From positions 13,593,570 through 13,657,569 of the forward strand of contig NC_049980.1 in the NCBI RefSeq assembly GCF_000003815.2: DNA of 64,000 bases, given 5' to 3'. The DNA is from Branchiostoma floridae (taxonomy: Eukaryota; Chordata; Leptocardii; Amphioxiformes; Branchiostomatidae). Every line of letters starts with the position of its first letter. Positions within the stretch are counted from its first letter, which is position 1. Below are positions 13,101 to 21,085 of the stretch, piece by piece. The notes below the pieces were generated by a model. It was not told the DNA's origin. It worked only from the letters and a program-made list of their open reading frames with translations, and did not search any database. Position numbers and translations under genes: made by a program.

Positions 13101-16100
13101 ATCATGAAATTTGACCCACTTCGACGGACGATTGCATAGCAACAAAACAAGAACCCAAACTTTGCTAGCATTCATCTAATAGCCCTATAGTAGGTTATTA
13201 TTTGTAGTAAATTGCAAGCGAAAATACTTTATACTTATGGACTTTCAGTGCTTTGAAGTTGGGCAAAATTTCAGATTCTTTACAACCTGAAAACAGTGTA
13301 TTGTATTCAGGCTGCCCAGGGCCTTAGAATTTACAGGAGATTAACTTTACTGCTATTTCATACAAGTTTAGGCATTGCTCTGATCAGCATATTCTGCCTT
13401 TGTTGTTTAGTTAATGCATTGTTCAGTGATAGTGCCCTTAAGTTGGCCAATTTTCATGTTTTTGACATGCTCAAATCCGGCAAAATGGCCCCCAAACTTC
13501 TTTGGCCTGTTGCCATGGCAACGAGGGGTTCTGAGAAGAAAGAAAGCTATTTTGAGGGGTTGTGTACCAAGTACTATCACTGTGCAAAAAATTAGCCAAA
13601 TCTATTTTTTGACCGGTGCCAGCATTGTTTGACCCTTACAGACATTCGCTCTTAATAGCTCTCAAATTTAGAATTGCTAACCCCTGCTACCTTCTATCAC
13701 ACTCTATAAAGACCTGTACATCCAGCATCTGTTTGTAACACTAGATATAAAACTTGGCCTAACCTTTGACCTCATAATGGCGACCTACTGGAACGAGACG
13801 GACTACGACTTTGATTGTTGTAATGCTGTTGCTATTGTCATCGTTATTATTTATTGTTTTCATTTATTGTGAGTAAATTGTTTGTTGCCCAGAGCTTCAC
13901 TGTAAAGCAGTGATCACACCACTGAGTTAGGCTACCTACCGGTTGAATATGACAGTAAAAGTGCTTGGCTACATAACCTACTAACCATGACTACATAAGG
14001 TGCTTGTTCACTAACCTTTTCTCAGAAGTGACGCGTATGAGAACCAGGCACTGTTTCTCAGGTCAAAATCGGCGTCGTTTTCGTGCCGTGAGTGGTCCAC
14101 GAGATTCAGCTTAACTCTCACGAGACTCGTGAGACTCAGCAGAACCGCGACCACGAAAATGGAGGCCATGACGCCGATCCAGACAGTCATCTCGAACGGG
14201 AGGAAGAACGCAAACAGCTCTCTTTTGCCTTCCTTCGGCCTAAAGGAAAAGTGATATAAAGACATGATTACATGGTCTCCTACTTGCGTTTTACCGGTAT
14301 AGACCAACACTGCTACATCGTGTAGTCGTGGCTGTTTGCAGATTTCATTGAATACAGGCAAGCTGAGTGGACATTATAAATGGGAATGTCAATTCCAACA
14401 CAAGGCTCTGATTTTCCCCTTGGTACGTTAACCATTAACAGTGCAAAAACATTGCAGAAAGTTTGAGATGAATCTATCTCCGATCATACTGTTGAGCCTG
14501 TTTATGGATCTAACATTATCAATACACATGCATTCATGCAAATTATAATATTTCTATCTATTGCAGAATAATATATAGTATATAATATAAAAAGATATAG
14601 TATGCGGGCCATATATAGACACATAATTATCAGAATGATGACATCAACGAGCATGCTTTTGAGAGAGAGGTAAATACCAACCATTAGTTTACATCAGGAT
14701 GTACTTAACTTTGTCACATTTCATAAATACATTATTTATGTTTCTTACTTTTTCATGATTAGACCAGTCCCATAGTCCATGTACCGGGCAGTGAAGTCGA
14801 TAACCTTCTCCCGTTTGGAACTGATTGTCATTGCAGCTAGGGCAATGTCGGCGCGCTATCACGGGAGGAGAAAAACATCTTCAGGATATACATTGTTACT
14901 GTCTGTAAAAACTCATTTATTATAAACAAAAGAACATATACATTTCGGCAATGATTAAGAGATGAGCAAAGTTCATATCATAAGCTTTGATCTAAAAAAG
15001 AACTCCCAGTAATGTATTCTCCGGTAATGTACGTAGTACTAAGAAAGATTGACCTGTGTGTTGTTTACGTAACTAGTTGATATTATACGCTTTGATCTAA
15101 AACAAACTCCCAGAAAGACATGTACATTTCTACGGAAATCGCAAAATATATCTATTATTCCAAACGTAAGAATAATCATTACCCACTGTCTGCAAAGAAC
15201 AAGTTATCTCTCCAGTAATGTACGTACAATGTAGAAGAAAGGTTCAACTGTTGACGTTTTTACTTTATTGTGCCCGTGTTTTTTTTTTTTTTTTAACTAG
15301 ACTTAAGGAATGATGCAAAACATAAATAAGAATATTTTCCCAAAAGTTGCCGAACAAAAATTCCATGATAGTCATCTCTCACCCCTGAGATGAGCTCCCC
15401 CACCATGCCAGACCACGTCCCGTCATCTTTCTCCGCCCCGTACTGGCCGTCAGGCGGCTCGTACAGCTCGTACGTGAAGCCTAGATGATCCGCTATGGCG
15501 TTGATAAGGTCCACACAGAACCCCACGTACCGGTAACCCCCGGACTCATTCTTCTCCACCATTGTGAAAGGCGAGTCCTGTGGGACATTAAACATTTCAC
15601 TTACTAGACTATAGTGCGAACTTTACTTGTTCTACATTGACAATGTGTACATGTATCTGTAAAGGTATGGACGCAATCATTACGACAGTAGATGGAAATA
15701 CTACGGTATACACGCCTTACAAATCAAAGCTTAGTCAGCAGTGCCATTTTATATTTGTAAATATAAAACGCACTAAATGGTGACGCTTTGTTACATAACA
15801 CCGGAAACTCGCTTCTCTTCTTTTGCCGTTAGGATCTAAGATTGTTCAGTGAGCATCCTTTACAACTGCAGTAACGTTATATACTACCAATTGAAATCAT
15901 TTAGCTAGTCACAGTGCCATTCCTCCGCAATTTCTTCTACATTGGCATTCCTTGAAACGACTAACAATTCTCGCATACCTTAGCTAAAATTGACATCCGG
16001 CGTGTTTATTACCGTGAGTTAACAATATCGTTACTGAAGACTACGATGATGTTACCAGAAAATATTTTTGTTTGCAATTGTGCGAAAACGAATCTACGAA

Positions 16101-16292
16101 TAAAGTAAGTTGACATACCAGTACAGTTACAACACGGAAGTGCCTCTTCCCACCCAAGTCGTCAATCCACGGCGTACTTGATCCGAACTTAGATGACGTG
16201 GCGCCTGGCATTGGCGATGTGGCCTGAAGCGTTGTAGTGGCTTGCGACACAAACGAAATATACATCAGTACTATGTTGTTAATGCCAAACAT
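1175..16292 (-). CDS. Ionotropic glutamate receptor, delta-like, lacking the amino-terminal domain (9 exons, ~523 aa)
   Basis: Ligand-gated cation channel subunit of the plasma membrane. Coding exons on the minus strand: 16292-16119, 15577-15383, 14855-14749, 14239-14016, 9025-8798, 8224-8136, 7901-7744, 2613-2382 and 1339-1175. All junctions are GT-AG and in phase, giving 523 codons plus stop. Exon 1 gives an ATG and a hydrophobic leader, then runs straight into the S1 ligand-binding lobe (HFRVVTVL). S1 keeps Arg138, the family's carboxylate-binding residue. M1 is about residues 176-200, the pore loop ends at RKG (232-234), and M3 carries STYTANLTAF (260-269). S2 has GGST (298-301) and Asp347 at the acidic ligand contact. 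M4 is about 435-457, followed by a short tail. Motifs such as VEPQPRST and RYMDYG resemble the delta branch of the AKDF class. The usual ~400-residue amino-terminal domain is absent, giving a kainate-binding-protein-like size. The receptor class is secure; the delta assignment is inference. Confidence 0.9.
1502..1996. repeat. Hairpin and GC-rich 36-bp direct duplication
   Basis: Within the last intron of the receptor gene. Positions 1541-1578 hold an inverted repeat (AGAGATCCCGA and its complement). Positions about 1848-1920 hold two near-identical 36-bp GC-rich units containing GTGGTCATC. A reading frame crosses the region but shows no domain. Confidence 0.4.
2913..3274. repeat. 22-bp minisatellite, left block
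   Basis: About fifteen units of CAGATATATGGTACATAACAGT, some with an extra CAG, lie head to tail with a few substitutions. The block stops at the (GTAA)n tail of the LINE, and the same unit resumes beyond the LINE at 7387. There are no conserved-repeat/unique-spacer alternations, so it is not a CRISPR array. Confidence 0.95.
3275..7386 (-). mobile_element. APE-type non-LTR retrotransposon (LINE), near full length
   Basis: The minus-strand element starts near 7386 and ends near 3275 in a (TTAC)n tail read on its own strand. It contains one long endonuclease/reverse transcriptase frame (6528-3349) and about 0.85 kb of 5' sequence. That 5' sequence holds an imperfect ~48-bp direct repeat (7186-7234 and 7336-7384, both with AAAGGGAGGCCAT). 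Minisatellite of the same unit lies on both sides, so the element inserted into the array. It sits in the receptor intron between exons 7744-7901 and 2382-2613, on the gene's own strand. The clade was not assigned; the single large frame and tetranucleotide tail would suit an RTE-like or related group. Confidence 0.9.
3349..6528 (-). CDS. LINE polyprotein: endonuclease plus reverse transcriptase (open 1059 codons)
   Basis: Encodes the nicking and reverse-transcribing enzyme used for target-primed insertion. An apurinic-like endonuclease domain spans about residues 40-300 (IGCWNVRTM, LQETR, VYAPT, LLGDFNARVG, DTDHSLV). A reverse transcriptase domain spans about 520-800 (NNYRGISLLS, FIDLTKAFD, SGVKQGCVLAPTLFGIFF, catalytic LLFADDAAL). 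The C-terminal part has the LNTFHMRCLRRILHIKW and RLRWLGHV segments usual for these elements. The frame has no internal stop. The first codon of the open frame is GTG; an in-frame TAA lies just upstream and no ATG precedes the endonuclease core. This copy may therefore have lost its initiator to a small 5' indel, or start elsewhere. Activity is unknown. Confidence 0.9.
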   Translation of the reverse strand: MLPRHSPSALKGALGLGLYEPERRTVPIVPKTKGKKQTLRIGCWNVRTMTTGLSDDLQEISDTRKTAVINNELLRLNVDIATLQETRLADSGTLRESDYTFIWQGKASQETRQHGVGFAIKNSLLDSIEPREKGTERILTLRLLTENGPLNLVSVYAPTLCSQEETKDEFYCQLQTTIQGIPKQEKLLLLGDFNARVGADYDSWPNCLGKFGVGNVNDNGQRLLEFCTINDLCITNSFFNTKPQHKVSWRHPRSKHWHQLDLVIVRRCHLSDVLLTRSYHSADCDTDHSLVCSTIRLTPKKIHRSKPPGKIRIDARKTQIPEKVEEFAEALEAALLNKPSSENAEQRWSYLRDTLHRTALGVFGRKQGKTQDWFEEYASELNVVIEEKRTALLEHKRAPSQLTLQALRTARSKVQRMARQCANKFWLDLCKSIQSSAETGNIRGMYEGIKKAIGPTQNSSAPLKSLSGETITDRGKQMERWLEHYSELYARENAINETALDSIETLSVLWELDAVPTLEEMSKAIDSLRSGKAPGMDGIPPEVIKSAKGVLLPELHDILCKCWEEGEIPQDMKDSNIVTLYKNKGDRSDCNNYRGISLLSIVGKIFARVVLGRLQRLADRVYPESQCGFRSERSTIDMIFSLRQLQEKCREQRQPLYIAFIDLTKAFDLVSRDGLFKILVKIGCPPKLLRMIQSFHTGMKGVVQFDGSSSEAFDIRSGVKQGCVLAPTLFGIFFAVMLKHAFGSSTEGVYLHTRSDGKLFNLARLKAKTKVREVLIRDLLFADDAALAAHSVNKLQTLLDKFSAACQDFSLTISIKKTQVMGQGVDHPPAVTINNYELEVVPKFTYLGSTVTDNLSLEAEINCKIGRAATTFARLQKRVWGNQKLTIHTKIAVYRACVLSVLLYGSETWSLYTSQERKLNTFHMRCLRRILHIKWSDYVTNVDVLTRANIPSMFTLLTQRRLRWLGHVCRMPDGRIPKDLLYSELATGTRTRGRPHLRFKDVIKRDLKALDMNIDSWETLAANRTGWKQGVKEGLKRGEEKQRLASEHKRSKRIRKNKQ
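7387..7585. repeat. 22-bp minisatellite, right block
   Basis: About eight units of the same CAGATATATGGTACATAACAGT repeat seen at 2913-3274, immediately upstream of the LINE 5' end. It is the other half of the interrupted array. Confidence 0.95.
10296..13655. mobile_element. Foldback element: 3.36 kb palindrome with ~1.4 kb arms
   Basis: The left arm runs from 10296 to about 11770 and the right arm from about 12140 to 13655. They are inverted copies of each other around a ~350-bp centre. The outer ends are exact for over 50 bp, and both stop at TTAA, followed inward by GAGCGAATGTC. A 324-bp stretch (10779-11102 against 12848-13171) encodes the same 107 codons in both arms, so the arms diverged little. 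Toward the centre the arms differ by short indels. No transposase is present, so this would be a non-autonomous element. TTAA target duplication suits piggyBac- or Kolobok-type machinery; that assignment is inference. It lies in the receptor intron between exons 8798-9025 and 14016-14239. Confidence 0.85.
10784..11400. repeat. ~182-bp tandem subrepeats inside the foldback arm
   Basis: Units begin near 10784, 10966, 11149 and 11329. Each contains a version of TTGTAAAGTTTGGGTTCTTG, then AAGTGGGTCA, then ATGATTTTGAT. Spacing is about 180-183 bp. The mirror set is in the right arm (about 12550-13165). Internal tandem repeats in the inverted arms are typical of foldback elements. Confidence 0.8.
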
Positions 16293-17213
16293 AGTGATCG
16301 TCGCGAGTTTACAGATAATGGGAGATGTAAGAGATCAAGGTTCCAGAATTGATATCTAAAGAGAAGTTTCTTTATCGTTAAACACAGCTCCTATGAACTC
16401 CCGTGCCGTGTATGTGAGCTCTGCGATACAACCAGCACTTTAAACGCCGTTATGACGCGTGTTGCACAAACTGTCCGGTAGTAATTAACGTACTCTAATC
16501 AGCGGAAATCAGCCAGAAGTGTCAAATCTGCGCACATTACATGATCGACGTACTGGGTGATTGACCTATTTGACTTCCATGCAAGGTCGAATGGCATGGA
16601 TGTGATATAAATTGATTGCATTTTGCATTTATGATGAGAATTTGAAAAGGTGGCCGCGTTGAATAGTTTTCTTCAATATCGATGTTGTTCGTAAATGTGA
16701 ACATCACAAGTTTCCCTGCGTCCTAGGTTCATGTGTGTGCGACCTACCCCATGCAATTGTTTCTCAGTTGGCAAAATACATGCAAGCATGACTTATTGCA
16801 ATAAACGGTTTGCAACAGGGACTTGCATATTGACCTGTAAACTAAAGTTAAATCAGTTTCATTCTTACTTTCTGATTGTTGGGAGAAGAAAGTTTTAGTT
16901 GTTTATTCGTATGAAAGTTTATGACAGTAATTATAAGTTCAACGGCGACATACAGCTAGAGAACGCGTACGGTAACTCCCTGCATCACAGTTTTCTGTCT
17001 GAACGTCTTTTAGTTCCGCCTACACCCAAAACCCACTCTTCAGAACTAATACTGATACACGATAAGCTATTTATTACACATCAGAATCGAATCCATCCCT
17101 CTCTAATCTGTTGCATCTGATTGCTTAGCTATCTTCTCCGATCAATCAGAGCCTCCTCCGCGCCGTTAATCAGTCATCATATAAAAAGGATCGTGTTACC
17201 ATCAATCACTGGT

Positions 17214-17287
17214 GACCACCGCTGGGTCAGGCCGTCCTCATCAACCACGGTGAGGCTGGGGAGGGTAACCTGACCCAACGGTGGTGG
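17214..17287. repeat. GC-rich hairpin about 0.9 kb upstream of the receptor start
   Basis: The outer arms CCACCGCTGGGTCAGG and CCTGACCCAACGGTGG pair with one mismatch. Inside them a second stem forms from CCTCA and TGAGG around CAACCACGG. The surrounding DNA is AT-rich. It could be a folded RNA, a MITE remnant or a regulatory cruciform; nothing decides between these. Confidence 0.5.
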
Positions 17288-19544
17288 GGATGGGAGCATC
17301 CATTACAATATCCAATACACATCCCATATCATCAATAGCTGATAGTGAGTAACAAGCATATAGATCTGTCATGTTACCTAATGACAGTACAGCAACTGGT
17401 ACAATTTGATCAGTATTTTTTTCTTGATTGTCAAAAGAAATGTGTAGTCCATGAGCCACAGAGATCGTGTTGTGCACGTCTGCGAGTCTGAATGGTAGAG
17501 GATTAATATGTCGGTTTTGAGACTCAGGCGGATTGTGATTTTTGTTCGTTCGGCGAAAATTTGCGCCTGAATATTGGTACCGTCAACTACTGTACTTCCT
17601 CTGTAGTTCACATGGCCTTCTCAGAGAGCCTTATGAAAGAGGCCGTCAAAATAGAACCAACCAGCAATTTCAGCTCATTTTTGCATACTCTGTAGAATGT
17701 AGTATGAACTGAACCATGTTCGATGTTTTACCTCTCTTTTGCACTCTTCTAGAGTCGTGTCCTGCATAGAGCATAATTAAAATTCCACTTGGTGCGCCAT
17801 TTAATCGGCAAAATCTTCTCACGTGCAAATCAACACAAACTAGTTTAAGTCACGAAGCTTTGATACAGTTATGGCAATGAAACACAGAAACAGATCCTCT
17901 TGCGTTTAAATGACTTTGATTGGATTTAGAATAAATCCTATTTGGTAAGACTAGCTGTAAATAGAGCGAGGTAAGACAATTAGTACAATTTGAGCGAGTG
18001 TGAAAATATAATGCGAGAATCACGCACGACTGCTCATGCCTATAACCATCCCCGTGCTGATCTGATATCACAAATGACATGGTACTGTCGCACGGAATGA
18101 AACTCCACCTACATCCTTGTCAAGTTGTGTGGCAATAGGTGAAGATCTGTGTCATCAAATCACTTTACATCTCCGTGAAAAAAAGTAATACAGGCAATTA
18201 CACAATAATTACATCATTTCGTCTTATCATTAATGTGACATTGCGATCTAGAGTGATTCATGATAAAATATCTGAAATTTATTCCGAATGCGGCGCGCAC
18301 AACGCTGTGAGGAAACATTGCCATTCTGATGAGCCGTAACCATGTAGGCGCCGTGCTAGGTTTAAGCTGACTGTAAAACGTATTATAATTGATGAAGACT
18401 AATGTGATAGCACCGAGTGCATCAGTGTGACTTGTCATGCTCTATAATACGTACTTAATCTGCTACGAAAGGTGTCATAAATTTTCCGTTATTGGAGTGA
18501 CAGCAGATGCAACGATATGCAAAATTGCACACTTTTATTTGCAAAGTCCAAACATAAAGCTTGTTCTACTGTTGATTAACTGCTTATGAGAAGTTTCTAA
18601 GACCGGTAGAGAGATGCATCATTTTTGTACACTCGTCTGTTCCTATTTACACTTCAGCTGATTGCGTCGTATCTTCCAATATATGCTTATTAAAGATATA
18701 CATCATTTACATATACATCGTTCTCAAATGTAGCTAATAATATCAAAATAAACAAACTTTAATTAGCAAAATATCTATTTATTGCCATGCACCGTAGTCG
18801 AGTGAGAATATGTTATTTGATAATGATTCTGTGACCGAAGATTAATATGTGCCTACTTAATAAAAGAGATTAGGGGATCAAGCCGACACGCAAAGCAATC
18901 TAGATACTGATCTTAAATACCAATCTCCAAACACAGGTCCCCAGAACTGATTATAAATATTGCCTTCATCAACAACAAGGTTGGGGGTACAGAAAATGGA
19001 TACACACTGTCATTATAACTGTACAAAATGCATGTATGGGATATCGCTTTTCTATTATAGAAAGAAATTTCAATACATCAATGAACTGATACAACTGGGA
19101 AATAAAATAGTATGAATATGGAACTAATCGTATTGATATAGTCATGGTTTTCAATACCTAGTGGTCAGAAACTTATGAACTATATTGTGAAAACATGCTC
19201 ATGGAAGAAAGTAAAGTTTTAAAAAAATCAAATGTTCTTCACTATTCGCATGTCGCAGTCCAAAGAATAACTATAAATATTATTTCAGAAAATCAAGGTA
19301 TGACAGGTGGACATTTTCTCGTTAGTAGCTTGGTATCATTATTGTACAAGAGGGGAAATGCTCCATTGTCTCTTTCCACTTACGCCTTGACTGTACTTTT
19401 AGAAAATGGTCCTAATTGATTTCGAAGCAGGTAAAAATTGTTGAAAAATACCCTGTATGCAATTTACAGGAAATTAAGTTACATGCATATGTGTTTTGAA
19501 GAGCGATACATCTTTTAAAAACAATGTGGATTTGAAACAATAAG

Positions 19545-19786
19545 GCCCCCTTTCCACTAGATAGCGATCGCGAAGGTCTCTCGCTGCGATCTAAATAGGA
19601 TATTTGTAACCTTTGATGTCATACTGGGTATATCATACGAAGCGTTAATGTGTGACTGAGACGACAACAAAACACAGAAAGTGTGAAAAGATTCGTTTCT
19701 TTTTTATACAATTCTTTTAGCGATCTGTCAAATTTTAGGTCGCAGAGAGAGCGCGGCGAGAGCGCCGTCCTGGTGGGAAGGGATAT
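19545..19786. mobile_element. MITE-like element with ~45-bp imperfect terminal inverted repeats
   Basis: The left end reads CCCCCTTTCCACTAGATAGC and continues GATCGCGAAGG. The complement of the right end reads CCCTTCCCACCAGGACGGCG. Both then run through a (G)CTCTC-rich segment to TGCGA[TC]CT. Length is about 240 bp and there is no coding capacity. Fragments with the same GGCGATCGC core occur near 28530 and 21600. Confidence 0.5.
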
Positions 19787-20293
19787 AACCAAAAGAAATA
19801 AGTTTGTGTTTTAATAGGCAATTAAAATGTAAATGCTTGATGAGCGATATCTCTTTTCATGCCTATAGACGGTATGCATTCTAATCTCATCCCTCGCCTT
19901 GTGGTATATGGCAAACGGAATTGAGTTCATTTACAAACTCCTGCAAATTCGAAAAAACACCGTATTATACAGTATGTTCATGCAATGTTCGTTCACGTGT
20001 GCTAAAAAATATATAAAACCCTGTGAGGAGCCGCTTTACACGGAGGAAAACGTATTGTAAGTTAGCTGCCCAATTACAGTTGAGATAGGATTTGGGATTA
20101 TGGCGCTAGTAGCTACTCAAATCGGCTGATAAGGAACCGAGGTACGGTGATTGTGAAAATCCTTACAGGGACGCAATTATTCCGTCTAACGTCAAACTGC
20201 CTGTTTGTGATTATATCTATTTATATACCCGATTTCTATTCGCGCTGGCTCGTACCACATTTGAATCAGTCCTGAGTACGCTAACGTAACATC

Positions 20294-20323
20294 AGGTACA
20301 GGTACAAGTTTGTACCTGTACCT
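20294..20323. repeat. Perfect 14-bp inverted repeat
   Basis: AGGTACAGGTACAA pairs exactly with TTGTACCTGTACCT across a 2-bp centre, immediately before the LINE remnant. Confidence 0.7.
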
Positions 20324-20940
20324 AAACTTATCCTTCCTATTTAAATGTTTCTTGGGACAATACGGTATTGACATTCATCAATATATAAGTTTTCCACTCA
20401 CATCCCTAAGATCCAACTCACAAGCCAAGCTCCAGCCCCAAAAATGTCTCACCACTACGTTTAAAAACTATTTCTTCCAAAGAGTCGTTCACATCTGGAA
20501 CGCTTTACCCCTCAACATTAGAACTCTAAAACTTTCCCCAGTTGTTACAATTAATACCTTTAAGAAAGCAATCCTAGCTCACTATCTCTCTCTTACCAAC
20601 GACAGATTTAACCCCAACGACGTATGTACTTGGGTCACTCACTGTCAGTGTCCCAGTTGTACACCTTTCTAGATATTTCATATTTCATCTTACCATTATT
20701 TCTATGATTTATTTCTTTATATTTGTTATTATTGTATATTTGCTTTTATTGTCGTTGACACAATCATTATTATTTGATTGTACAATTGTTATTATTTGTT
20801 ATCATTATGATTATTTTTCTATTATTGTATAATTTAGTTGCACGGGAGGCAACTAGTAAAGGTTACAAAGTACCTGTTTTTGCCTCCCTACCATTTTGTG
20901 TAAATACATATGGTGAAGTTCAAATAAATAAATAAAAAAC
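20310..20940 (+). mobile_element. 5'-truncated LINE: reverse transcriptase C-terminal remnant and 3' end
   Basis: The frame ending at 20672 contains the typical extreme C-terminus of a LINE reverse transcriptase: FFQRVVHIWNALPLNIRTLK, a TFKKAIL segment, and a terminal CQCPSC. It is followed by ~270 bp of AT-rich 3' sequence containing two copies of a GGCAAC/TTGCCTCC inverted segment. The end is an (AAATA)n-like tail near 20920-20940. Everything upstream of the C-terminus is missing, as is usual for abortive LINE insertions. Confidence 0.8.
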
Positions 20941-21085
20941 AATTTAACACATTTCTGGCTTCAACATAAATCAACTGTCATTAATATTTTTCTTGATTTC
21001 TATATGCAAGGTAATGATGTTTATTTAGACTACAGCTATCTTATAATAAGGTTATTATATTAAGGTAGTTTACTATCCAGAACAC

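Larger units (their letters stand above)
16293..20290. other. Intergenic region upstream of the glutamate receptor gene
   Basis: No coding exon was found. The region contains the receptor gene's presumed promoter and 5' leader, the hairpin at 17214-17287 and the MITE-like element at 19545-19786. The rest is AT-rich with no recognisable structure. Confidence 0.4.

Noticed and set aside
10779-13171. Identical 107-codon frames in both foldback arms
   Set aside because: They match because the arms are inverted copies; the sequence has no domain and crosses tandem subrepeats.
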